Origin: Macrotis lagotis | Taxonomy: Eukaryota; Chordata; Mammalia; Peramelemorphia; Peramelidae | Length of the DNA stretch: 64,000 nt | NCBI RefSeq assembly: GCF_037893015.1 | Contig: NC_133658.1 | Span: forward strand, 138,923,539 to 138,987,538 | Direction: 5' to 3' | Shown: positions 1-9,725 of the stretch, piece after piece | Layout of the letters: each line of letters begins with the position of its first letter | How positions within the stretch are numbered: position 1 is the first letter of the stretch | The notes under the pieces: model-generated | The model's database searches: none | What the model was told of the DNA's origin: nothing | Seen by the model: the letters and a program-made list of their open reading frames with translations, nothing else | Program-made: the position numbers and the translations under genes

Positions 1-389
1 TCATTTTCATAAGAAGAGATATTCAACAAAACAATAAATCATGCCCTGATTTGTAGCAATTGCCAAATTCTGTAAATACCCTGAAAATTTAACAAATTTC
101 TCAGTACACTTTAAGATGACTAGAGCACATCCCTGACTGGCAATGGTAGTGGGCTCGAAAACTCCTACTGCTAAACCAACTACTATCCTTTACTAATCAT
201 CAGTTTATTCAACTGTCAAATGGAAAAGTAATTCTAGTAGGTCATAGAATCATGGAATCATAGAGTTAGAAAGGAATTGAAAAATCAGTGAATGCAACCT
301 ACTCATTTACAACAACAACAACAAGAATTTGGAATTTCATTATTAATTCCAACAAAATATGCATCCACTGAGGAAAACTGTTTCATCTT
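1..389. other. single-copy DNA with a short old SINE scrap
   Basis: No gene is visible. About 240-330 contains a phrase (patient of 'tcatagaatcatggaatcatagag' type spacing, then a CAA run) that resembles the start of old MIR-like marsupial SINEs, but it is too short to classify. The rest shows no repeat that I recognise. Confidence 0.4.
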
Positions 390-655
390 TGGGCAGTTAG
401 GTGGCAAAGGGTATCTCAAGACTTGGACTCAAGAAGACCTGAGTTTGATTCTTGCCTCAGACACTTACTAAGTATGTGATTCCAGACAAGTCACTTAAAC
501 TCTCAGTGCCTCAGTCTCCTCATCTGTAAAATAAGCATAATAAAAGCACCTGTTTCATAAGGTTATTACAAAAATCAAATGAGTTAATATATTCAAAGCA
601 CTTTATAAATGTTAAAGGGCTATACATAAGTACTAGTTTATTATTGTTGTTACTA
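390..655 (+). repeat. MIR/CORE-type SINE with LINE-like tail
   Basis: The order of parts is that of a tRNA-derived CORE-SINE: a degraded tRNA-like head (gcagttaggtggc), a box-B-like stretch (gagtttgattc), the core phrase around 'tcacttaaactctcagtgcctcagt', then 'tcatctgtaaaata', and a tail (caaatgagttaatat, cactttataaatgtta, ttattattgttg) ending in a short microsatellite. Divergence is high, so this is an old copy. Confidence 0.75.
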
Positions 656-1589
656 TATTTTCCCAGCAGCACAATATCTTACAATTCTATATCCTATCAC
701 TCTCTTCTCCTGAGGCTATCTGCTCTCTCTGAGCATACAGCTATGTAGTATCAAGTTTGTCATCTGATTGACCTACAAATGACCTTCCCTTCTCTCTTTG
801 TCTTGAAAATAATGATTTGAGAATTACAGAAAAGTATCATTCTAAAACTACTAGCCAAAGACTTAGCATGATCTGTGAAAGCTGGGTTGATCTCAGATGA
901 AAGATACCATTACCCCAAAAACCATCCAAATACCATTGAAGTGTTCATTTTTGAGATTATCACAAGTTTGAGTAGAGCACTATTATACCATAACTTGTTG
1001 TCACTTAGCTTGGACTATCTTCTGAGTTAACATCCATTCAATTGAAATCAATTTATGAATTCTTCAAATACATATACTAAGGTAAAATGAGTTGCCTAGC
1101 AGAGTGGTATTATAGCCCAACAACAATATTTTAAGCAGACCTTTAATTGTATTTCCATTTTACTTTTTTAGGGCAAATTTTTTTTAATTTTTACTTAAGG
1201 CAATGAGAGATTCCCAATACATCCTGATCTCTTTGGAAAAATATGTGTGAAAATGTACTCCATGAGCTCTCTTCAATTGAACTAACTCTGATGTGCACTC
1301 TGCTAAAAAGTCTTATAATCATTAATAACTATTTTCTATTAGATTTCCCATTTCATTCCTTCAGTTATTCAGCCCTGTCCCAACTTATTGTGAATCCAGA
1401 ACATGCCAGGCCCTTCTATGCTCCACTATCTCTAGATATCTGTCCAAGTTCATGCTCATTGTTTTCATTACTCTATCTCATCTGCTCTCTCCTTTTTCTC
1501 TTGCCTTCAAGTTCCTAATATTGGGGCTCTCTTTTCCCCAATACAGAATCCTATCTTCCAATTATATGGCCAAAATATTTAAGTTTCAG
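656..1589. other. no gene or repeat recognised
   Basis: AT-rich single-copy-like DNA. The 91-codon open frame from 1243 has no recognisable domain and a leucine/serine-rich make-up typical of chance translation of pyrimidine-rich DNA. The BovB-like fragment begins near the right edge. Confidence 0.5.
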
Positions 1590-2965
1590 TTTCAATATTT
1601 GATCTTCCAGTGAATAGTTTGAATTAATTTCCTTAAATATTGACTCATTTGACCTCCTTACCATCCATGGGACTCTCAAAAATCTTCTCCAGTACCACAA
1701 TTCAAAAATGTTAATTCTATGGTGCTCAGATTTCCTTATAGTTCAACTCTCACAGTCATATATTAGTACTGGAAAAAATATAGTTTTGGCTACACAGATC
1801 TTTGTCAGCAAGGTGATATCTCTACTTTTTAGTATGCCATCCAGATTTTCCACAGCTTTCTTTCCAAAGAGCAAGCATCTTTTAATTTCATGGTTGTAGT
1901 CGTCAACTGCAGTGACCTTTCAGTCCAAGAATATAGAATCTGACATTGCTTCCATTTCTTCTCCCTCTGTTTGCCAGGAAGTGATGGAAACCAGTTGCCA
2001 AGATTTTAGTTTTGTGGGGTTTTTTGTTTGTTTTATTTTAAACTTTAGGCCAGCTGTTTTGCACTATCTTCTTTCACTCCCATCATGAGATTTCTTAATT
2101 CCTCTTTACTTTATGCCTTCAGAGAGGTATTATCTATATATCTAAGATTGTTTCTATTTCTCCTAGCAACTTAAATCTAGTTATTTTATTCACCCAGCCT
2201 GGTATTTTACACAATGTACTCTGCATTTAAATTAAATAAGGTGATAATATATGGTCTTCTTGCACTCCTTTGCCAATTTTAAACCAATCAGTTGTTTCAT
2301 GTTAGGTTCAAACTGGTGCTTCTTGGCCCACACACAGGTTCTTCAAGCAGGTAATATGATGTGAAACTTCCATCTTTTTGAAGATCTGCCACATTTAGTT
2401 GTGATCCACTCAATCAAAGGCTTTAGAGTAGTCAATGAAGCAGAAGTAGATGTTCTTTTTTACATAATATAACAAATGTTGGCAATTTGGTCTCTAGTTC
2501 TTCTGCCTCTATGAAAACCAGTCTGCTCTTCTGGTAGTTCTCTGTTCACAATTTACTGAAGCCTAGACAGAAGAATCTAAAGTATAACCTTTCTGATATA
2601 TAAAATGGACTTAATTGTTTGGTAATTTGAACATTCCTTGACAGTGCCCTTCTTTAGGATGCAAACTGATCTTTTTCCAATCCAGTGGCCACTGTTGAGT
2701 TTCCCAAATTTGCTTGCATATTGAAAATAGCACTTTAGCAGCAGCATCTTTTAGGGATCTTAATTGTTCATCTGGAATTCTATCACCTCCACTAATTTTA
2801 TTATTTAGCAGTGAATGCTTCCTAAGGCTCACTTGACTTTAGTCTCCAGAATATCCAGTTCAAAATCAGTAACAACATCATTGTGGTTATGGATGAGGTT
2901 AAGATCTTTCTTGTATAGTTATTTTGTGTCATCTTGTTTCCTTTTCTTCTGCTGCTAAGTCCTCC
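1590..2965 (-). mobile_element. BovB-like RTE LINE fragment, antisense
   Basis: Read on the minus strand this matches, segment after segment, what I remember of the BovB family of RTE non-LTR retrotransposons: the 3' half of the reverse transcriptase, then the region ending with antisense phrases such as 'ttaatttcatggttgtag', 'agtgatggaaaccag' and 'gtattatctatatatc'. The best-preserved protein piece lies at 2611-2832, where the frame reads ISGGDRIPDEQL, then CKQIWETQQWPLDWK, typical of the start of the RTE reverse-transcriptase fingers. Many stops and indels make it dead. The 3' terminal tail is not clear at the left end. Copies of this family move SINEs that carry its tail, and several such SINEs lie in this window. 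Confidence 0.8.
2611..2832 (-). pseudogene. reverse transcriptase remnant of BovB-like RTE
   Basis: A 73-codon open piece with the N-terminal RTE reverse-transcriptase signature (GGDRIPDEQL, LKDAAAKVL, IWETQQWPLDWK). The expected following motif (IPKKGN-type) is broken to 'HPKEGHCQG' and the frame then ends. It is part of the larger dead LINE at 1590-2965 and is not a gene. Confidence 0.8.
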
Positions 2966-3329
2966 CCTTTTCATACCCTACCAATAGTCCCTGACTCTGG
3001 GACTCTCCAAAGATGTTTATTTCTGGTCATTGAATTCCATGTGCTTATACTCTTGGTGGCCCTAAGTCTCTACCTGCTAAGCTATTAATGATAAGGAACA
3101 TCTTCTTTCCACAGAAGGAAGCCCAATAACATTTCAAATCTAAATAACTTAAGACCCTATTCTGATAAAAGCTCTGACATAAAAAACAATGGTATTGTTA
3201 CTGTTTTGCTACCACCTCTTCTGTTTTAAAGAGCTCCCATGCTACCTGAGTTTCCCTCCCAAATGCACACACAATGGAGCTGCTATTATGTTCTGCTTAC
3301 TTTGCATCATATTATATGAGGGAAAAATA
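2966..3329. other. no gene or repeat recognised
   Basis: Single-copy-like DNA between the BovB-like fragment and an old SINE piece. No open frame of note. Confidence 0.5.
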
Positions 3330-3470
3330 CTTTATTTCAAGTCATAAGAAGCAATGGGGTTCAAATTCCAGATTAGCTTGTCATGAGTTTATGCAAATCA
3401 TTTAGCCTTTCTAGGGCTCAGCTTTCTCATCAGTAAAATGAAGATTTAAACTAGATTCTAGTTCTTAGAG
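3330..3470 (+). repeat. old MIR-like SINE fragment
   Basis: It contains 'ggggttcaaattccag', 'gcaaatcatttagcct', 'ctcagctttctcatcagtaaaatg', the usual order for the middle and core of a MIR/CORE-SINE in plus orientation. Tail missing. Confidence 0.6.
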
Positions 3471-3617
3471 TTACTAGAAGATCACTAAGGTTTCTTTTTC
3501 CTTTAAATTCAATGATCCTGTGCACATTTTTTTCCTTCCCTCCTCCTTTTCTGGAGGAGTGAGGTAACTGTCATTTGTTAGAAATGTTTGGGGATCTGTG
3601 TTTAAAGAAAGCACAGG

Positions 3618-3800
3618 GATAATAATGATGATGATGATGATGATGATAATAGCTAGCATTAATATAGGGATCCTCACTACAATGCTGTGAGATAGCTGGT
3701 ACTAACTCCACTTTATAGATGAAGCAACTGAAGAACAGAGAGATTAAATGACTTACCTATAGATTCACAGCTAGGAAATATCTGAGGTTAGATTTGAATT
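3618..3800 (-). repeat. MIR-like SINE, antisense, with (GAT)n tail
   Basis: Begins on the plus strand with a GAT microsatellite (about 3620-3648), then the antisense tail 'tagctagcatt', and the antisense core (ttatagatgaagcaactgaa, ttaaatgacttacc, tcacagctagg). The microsatellite sits where the 3' tail of such SINEs ends, so it probably grew from the tail. The open frame on the minus strand that translates it as an isoleucine run is a product of the microsatellite. Confidence 0.65.
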
Positions 3801-3804
3801 CAGA

Positions 3805-3893
3805 TATTAGATGGAACAGTAGATTAAATGTTGGGACTAGAGTCAGAAAGACTTATCTTTCTGAGTTCAAATCTGGCCTCAGAAATTTATTAG
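3805..3893 (+). repeat. 5' half of MAR1-like SINE, split by L1
   Basis: Plus-strand SINE head: 'ggaacagtagattaaatg', 'actagagtcagaaag', 'gagttcaaatctggcctcag'. It stops at aaatttattag (3883-3893). The SINE resumes at 6720 with aaatttactag followed by 'ctgtatgaccc', the next part of the same consensus. The 11-bp match (10 of 11) on both sides is the target-site duplication of the L1 that split it. Confidence 0.85.
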
Positions 3894-6719
3894 TTGGATT
3901 TTTTTGATTAATATTTTATTTTTCCTTACTAACTGTTTTTGCACAAACAAAACCAATGCAACCAAAATTAGAAGAAAAGCAGAAGACTGGGAAACAATTT
4001 TCACAGTCAGTGTTTCTGATGAAGGTCTCATTTCTTAAATATATAAAGAACTGAATTATATTTATAAGAGTACAATCCATTCCTCAATTGATAAATGATC
4101 AAAAGATATGTACCGGAAGTTTTCATATAAAGAAATTAACGCTATCTATAGTCATATGGAAAAATGTTCTAAATCATAATGGATTAGAGAAATGCACATT
4201 AAAATAGCTCTGAGGTATTCCCTCATACCTAATTGACTAATATGACAGAAAAGGAAAATGATAAATGGTGGAGAAGATATGCATTGTTGATAGAGTTGTA
4301 AATTGATCCAACCATTCTGGAGAACAATTTGGAATTCTGCTCAAGGGGCTATAAACCTGTATATACCCTTTGATTTATCATTGGTTGGTTTGTTGATTGG
4401 TTCTTGTCCTTAGTTGTTGAAGAAAACCAAAATTACAGTCAAATTACAGTGTGCCCAATGGTGGCTGATCAGACCAATACAAGCTGGGAACGCTCAACCA
4501 CAAGTTGGGCACAAATAGTCCACGTGAACACCTGGGGTGGGTTCTCTAAACTTACTTATGTCATGTTTCCTTTGAGCTGCTTAAATTCTGCCTTCCTCAT
4601 AGAGTGCAGCACCCTCACTGATGAGGGCACATCATGCTGGGTGGTCCTGTGCCAGTGCCTCCCAAGCTGTACAGTCAATTAAAAATTTCTTCAATGAGAC
4701 CTTCAGGGAGTCTTGGTATTACTACTTCTGATCCCTTTGTAAGTATTTGCCCTGTATGAGTTCTCCATAAAATAGATGTTTTGGCAAGTGTACATCTGAC
4801 ATTCTAACAAGTGTCCAGACCATTGTAGTTGCACTCTCTATAGTAATGTTGGAATGTTTGGCAGTTTAGCTCAAGCAAGGACTTCAGTGTCTGGTATCTT
4901 CTCCTGCCAGGTGATCTTCAGAATCTTCTTAAGACAATTTGAATGGAAGTAATTCAATTTCCTGACATGGCCCTGGTAGACTTGTCCAGATTTCACAGGC
5001 ATCTAGCAATTAGGTCAACACAACAGCTCTGTGGACCTTCAGTTTTTTAGTCAGTCTAATACCTCTTCTCTCCCATACTTTCTTTCGGAGCATCCCAAAT
5101 ACTGAGCTGGCTCTGGCAACATGAGCATCAGCCTCATTGGCAATGTGTACCTCCTTGAAAAGGACACTGACTGCCAAGGTAAGTGAACTTGTCCACAGTA
5201 CTCAAAACTTCTCCATTTGCAATACTCAATGGTTCCACATATGGATGGTATGGTGCTGGCTGATGGAGCACCTGTGCTTTCTTGGTGTTAATTATTAGAC
5301 CAAAATTAGCACAAGCAGCAGAGAATCAATCCATTCTTTGTTGCATCTCAGCTTCAGAGGATGCATTGCATGCACCATCATCTGAAAACAAGATTATGCA
5401 CCAACACTCCCTCTACTTTGGTATTGGCTCATAACCTTTTCAAGTTAAAAAATTTGCCATCACTGCGATAACTGACCTTGAAGCCATGTTCATCCTAGTT
5501 GAAAGAATTTGATAATATGACTGAAAACAACATGCTAAAAAGTATGAGAGCAAGGACATATCCTTGTTTAACTCCATTAGTGAGTGGGAAATGTCAAGAG
5601 CATCATCCACTATCCAGAACCTAGGTACACACACTGTCATGAAATTGATGCCCAATACTGATGAACTTCTCGAGGAAACCAAATTTTGACATGATTTTCC
5701 ATATTCCCTCATGACTGATGATATCAAAGGCTTTGTTCAGATCTATAAATGTTGTATATAGACCTCTATTCTATTCCTGGCATTTTTCCTGGAGTTGCCA
5801 GGCAGCAAACACCATTTTGACTCTTCCTCTACCATTTCTGAAGCCACACTGGCCCTCAGGAAGGCACTTTCAGATGAAGAATCAGCCTATTGAGAACTCT
5901 GGCAAGAGTTCTTACCAGTAATGACTAAAAGAGTAATACCATTGTGATTGTCACAAGTCAATTTATTCCCTTTACTTTTACAGAGACAGATGATGGAGGC
6001 ATCCTTGAATTCTTGGGGGGGATAAACTTCCAAAGAGATCATAAAAAAGAGAAAGGACCCATATGTAAAAAATATTTATGGCAGGTCTTTTTTTTGTGTG
6101 GCAAAGAACTGGAAACTCAAGGGACACCCATCAATTGGATAATGACTGAATAAGATGTGGTATATGAATATAAAGGAATACTGTGGTTCTATAAGAAATG
6201 GTGAGTATGATGATTTCAGATAAACCTGGAAAGACTTAACAGGAACTGATGTTGAATGAAGTGAGCAGAACCAGAAAAACACTGTACACAGTAACAGCAA
6301 TATTTTGTGATAATCAATTCTGAAAGACTTACTTAGCCCTTCTCAACAACAATCCAAGACAATTCCAAAAGACTGGTGATGGAAAATGCTATCCACCTCC
6401 AGAGAATGAACTATGGAACCTAAAATGCAGATCAAAGAATACTATTTTTTACTTTTTTTGTTTTTTCCTTTCTCAGGGTTTCCCCTTTTGTTCTGATTCT
6501 TCTTTCACAACACAATTAATGTGGAAATATATTTAACATGATTATATATGTTTATATACAAAATATATACTATATAAGATAGATTGCTTACTTCTTGAGG
6601 AGGGGGAGGGAAGGGAGGGAAGGAGAAAACTTTAGAACTAAAACTCTAAGAAAATTGAAGAATGTCAAAAACTATCTCTTTAAATAATAGGAAAAATAAT
6701 ATAATATTAAGTGCAAAAA
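3894..6719 (+). mobile_element. marsupial L1 3' fragment, itself interrupted
   Basis: The plus strand carries the 3' end of L1 ORF2 and the 3' UTR: 'agaagaaaagcagaagactggg', 'gtttctgatgaaggtctcatt' region, 'cattcctcaattgataaatg', 'accattctggagaacaatttgg', then after an insertion 'aaagagatcataaaaaag', 'acacccatcaattggata', 'tgaatgaagtgagcagaac', and a G-rich 3' UTR (6599-6625) ending in an A-rich tail. It is flanked by an 11-bp target-site duplication (3883-3893 and 6720-6730). About 1.6 kb of another element (4381 to about 6005) sits inside. The first 35 bases (3900-3930) look like the reverse complement of the L1 tail, a possible small 5' inversion. Confidence 0.85.
4381..6005 (-). mobile_element. 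second RTE-type LINE, 5'-truncated, inserted in L1
   Basis: The minus strand encodes a decayed reverse transcriptase: near 5990-5940 an 'LYK..KGN' plus 'CDNHNGIT' segment, then 'FAAWQLQEKCQE', then 'FIDLNKAFDIISHEGIWKIMSKF' (5750-5680), 'NGVKQGYVLALILFSMLF' (5570-5515) and 'YRSDGKFFN' replacing the catalytic region. Below about 5100 lies further coding and 3' UTR, ending at 4381-4405 in TTGGTTGG-type simple sequence, as RTE elements do. It differs from the BovB-like element at 1.6 kb. The L1 reading resumes at about 6010, so this copy landed in an existing L1. Clade placement (RTE or RTE-X) is from remembered motifs. Stops and frameshifts make it inactive. Confidence 0.8.
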
Positions 6720-6790
6720 AAATTTACTAGCTGTATGACCCAAATGGGGTCATAACTGAACATAACAGTTGGACATGTCTGAAAAATAAG
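6720..6790 (+). repeat. 3' half of the split MAR1-like SINE
   Basis: It continues the SINE left at 3893: 'tactagctgtatgaccc', then 'ggggtcataactgaacataac' and 'ttggacatg', which is the BovB-like tail (compare 'gggtcacaaagagtcagacac' in the copy at 26.9 kb). The central core between these parts is deleted. Confidence 0.75.
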
Positions 6791-7689
6791 TGAATGAAAT
6801 TCCTGACTCCAGGTACAGTCTTCTATAGCCACTATAGCCACCATGTCACCTAGCAATCTGAAGCTATAATCCTTGTCTCCGGAGAGGCTTTGGGCCTTCT
6901 TAAAAAGTCATAGAAGGGAGGGGCCTAGATCTTGTATGATTTCAGTATTGAGGATCCTAAATACATGGTGGGCAGAACTCAGTTCCTCTTCCCAGTGCCC
7001 ACCCTTGTGAAACTCTGCATATATAGAATGAATGGGAAATCAAGTGGAGTAGGTAGAAGAGGAGGAAGGATTTGATACAAAAAGCCCAGGGTTTACTCCT
7101 GCCTGCTGCAAAGGAAAGCAATGAAGGACTGACAGCAGAGACAGATGAGCCCCAGCAACCAGGCCCTGCTCTTACACAAACTGCCTTCATCAGCAACTTG
7201 CTGCTACCATCAGTTAATCTTCTTGCAAAGGTACATTTATACATTTCCTTTCCCAGTAACCTAATCTACCATCTACTTTATGCATACATGTTCTGAGATT
7301 TGGGAGGCAGTGTGTGTGAATGTGCACCCACGTATAACAAATCTACCTAGCTAAGAGCTGCAACTGAATTTAAAGACTAGACATTTCATTGCACTGAAGA
7401 TCCCCAAGCACCATCAGCTCCCAATGCCGCCTCACCCCAACTAAATAATAATCAGAGCACTTCACAATTATGTAATCCTTCCATTTTCATTGGCTTATTA
7501 ACTGTTCCTTGTAAATGACATTCCATCTCTTATCTGCAGGGCTTTGACTTTCTAACAGGCAAACTGCCATGTCTCAGACTTCCTCCTCCAAAGTTGGATC
7601 TTTGAATCTCTAGCTTCATTCAAAGCTCAGGGCCCATCCTAATCATGACCTTGTTTATTAAAATCAAATAAAATAGAATGTTTTCAGAT
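6791..7689. other. single-copy DNA, possible conserved stretch
   Basis: No gene accepted. The open frames at 6957-7296 overlap on both strands and have no recognisable domain. 7430-7560 is repeat-free and AT-rich with 'caattatgtaatcc' and 'ttgtaaatgacattcc', which could be regulatory, but I cannot show it. Confidence 0.45.
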
Positions 7690-7870
7690 TAACAGAGGAC
7701 TTTCTTCACAATTATCTACTAATCAGTTATTACCTCCATGTCATAGCAAAATAGATGCTAAAGAAGAAGGAGTGACTTTTCCAAGTTCACACAGCTAGTC
7801 AATAGCAGAAGCTAAATTGGAACTTGGGTTTCCTGACCCAGAGTTGGATATATTCTCCACTGCCTCTCAA
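7690..7870 (-). repeat. MIR-like SINE, antisense
   Basis: Antisense core and head in order: 'tgacttttccaagttcacacagctag', 'agcagaagctaaattgg', 'cttgggtttcctgaccc', ending in 'attctccactgcct'. Old copy. Confidence 0.65.
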
Positions 7871-8484
7871 ATCAGTATTTGCTAAATACAGACTCAGTTT
7901 TTTGAAGGCACATATATCAAGGTGCATGTAGTCTTTCTACAATAGACTCATTTGTAATATGTTCTATCAAAATAGAAGAATTAGATATTGAGTGATGGGA
8001 ATGAAAATCACAGAGGGGTATATCTGTCACTTCTCCTTTGAAAAATGTCTTTGGAAAGGCTTAATTGTTTGCCCACATTTTAAAAATGTTATTTGCTAAT
8101 AAAGTAGCCTAATAATGAAAACTTTTTTTCTGATTGAAGCCTAAGTAGACAGATTTTTGAGTATAAAAGAGACAGGCATATGGACCAAAATATTAATGCA
8201 CCACATAGATATGCAAATTCAGGTCTCCACATCCCCACCCACCCAGCCACCTACCCTACTGTGTTCCACATAACCAAGCATTCAAAAAGTCATTCCAGAG
8301 CCCAGGATGGGTTTCCCATAAGGTTAATTGTTGGATCAGAACAGTTCCAAGTCATAGAACTTACTTTCTACTGAACCAAAATGGCCTCTGTCTCTATAAG
8401 CAAAGTGGATTTTCTGTTCTAAATCTTTGAGAATAGGACAGACTAGGGGAATGATTGACATTCTGATAATAATAAAAAGCATCA
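7871..8484. other. no gene or repeat recognised
   Basis: Single-copy-like AT-rich DNA. The 64-codon open frame at 8180 has no domain. Confidence 0.5.
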
Positions 8485-8890
8485 TGGTATAATAGAGAGT
8501 TGGTCTTGGGGTCAAGAAGTCTTAGGTTCAAGTACCGTTTCTGAAGCTTACTATCTGTATGACTTTGGGCAAAGTCACAAAACCTCCAAGGGTTTCCAGT
8601 TATCTGGAGTTGAACTGCAGTTTAATATAACTGGAGATAACTCCAGTTATCAGGTAGAATTAGAGGCAATTTAAAGTATGGAAAAAATGCTAGTTTTGGA
8701 GTCAAAGGATTTGGGGTCAAAACTCTCTTCTATCGCTAACCATTTTTTTATCTTAAAGGACATCACTTAATCTCCCTGAGATTAGGTTAGGACCTGGGTT
8801 CTTTTACTTCCTTGAGCCTCAGTTTCTTCATCTGCAAAATGATGGTATTGGCTTTTGAAGGGTTTTTTTATATCTCTAGTTCTGTGACTA
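8485..8890 (+). repeat. two old SINE heads and a hairpin
   Basis: 8485-8590 has a SINE head ('tggggtcaagaagtcttagg', 'actttgggcaaagtcac'). 8670-8890 has a second ('ggagtcaaaggatttgg', 'tgagcctcagtttcttcatctgcaaaatg', 'tctctagttctgtgac'). Between them 8596-8653 is an imperfect palindrome: ccagttat, tctggagtt, aactgcagtt at the centre (8613-8622), then ataactgg and gataactccagttatc. The pair may be one duplicated or broken element. Confidence 0.6.
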
Positions 8891-9295
8891 AATGATCCCA
8901 TCAGAGATGCCCCATCAGGCTCTTGATCCCATGATTAATGTGCTATTCCTCCAAGGACTTTCTAGAAATAACACTTGTAGCTCAAAGGCAAGAATGCCTA
9001 GGCTTGTGGGGAAGATGTTTAGATTAAGGAGATTTTCATGTATTTGTCCAATTCCACATAAACAACAGAGTATTCTTGTTATGTCCTAAGTGCCCCAGAA
9101 ATCTTATTTCTTGGAGAGAATAATATAGAGAGATGTCCTAGACTGTCAGAGAACCATGAGGACATTGAGTAGCTAGGTTTAGAGAGGGCATGAATGTGCA
9201 AGAGAAGCCAATCTTTCCATTCAGTGTTATTCAACCAAGTCTGGAGAAGAGCTGCTTCACCCTTTGAAGATGGATTGAAATCATCCAATACCTAA
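8891..9295. other. no gene or repeat recognised
   Basis: Single-copy-like DNA. Short open frames on both strands overlap and show no domain. Confidence 0.45.
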
Positions 9296-9505
9296 GTCAT
9301 AAGATCATTAGAATTTAGAAGAAAGACCTTAAAGAAAAATCTAGTCCAGTCTTTTTCACTTATATATGAGGAAAACTGAGGAGCAAAAAAATGGATAATA
9401 CTTACCCATATTCACACAACTAGGAAGTGGCAAAGTTGACATTGTAACAACAGTCCTTGATTCAAAATCCCAGTGTTCTTTCTATTATGCCATCCTGCCT
9501 CATCT
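9296..9505 (-). repeat. MIR-like SINE, antisense
   Basis: 'aagatcattagaatttagaa', 'gaggaaaactgaggagc', 'cacacaactaggaagtggc' and 'cagtgttctttctattatgccatcctgcct' follow the antisense order of a MIR/CORE-type SINE. Confidence 0.7.
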
Positions 9506-9569
9506 CCTAATTCATGTCTTCTTGTCCTGCCTTTTTCCTAGCAAACCTGAGTCAAGGTGCCATTGTAGA

Positions 9570-9725
9570 AATAGAGTCAGAGTAGAGTCCAAGGGTTTGA
9601 GTTTGGATTCCAACTCAGTCACTTACTAGCTATGACCTTGAGCAAATCACTCAACCCCTATAAAATGAAGGGCTTGGACTAGATACCACTGATATTCCTT
9701 CCAGCTCTAAATATATGGTTCTATA
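9570..9725 (+). repeat. MIR-like SINE
   Basis: 'gtttggattccaactcagtcacttactagctatgacc', 'gagcaaatcactcaaccc' and 'tccttccagctctaaatatatggttctat' give head, core and a tail of the type common to MIR-like marsupial SINEs, plus orientation. Confidence 0.7.

Noticed and set aside
3474..3677. Frame with a long isoleucine run resembling a membrane segment
   Set aside because: The run is the (GAT)n microsatellite read in frame; no gene context.
7060..7240. Possible exon ending in a GT donor (caaag/gtac)
   Set aside because: Frames are open on both strands without a domain, there is no convincing acceptor, and composition is neutral.
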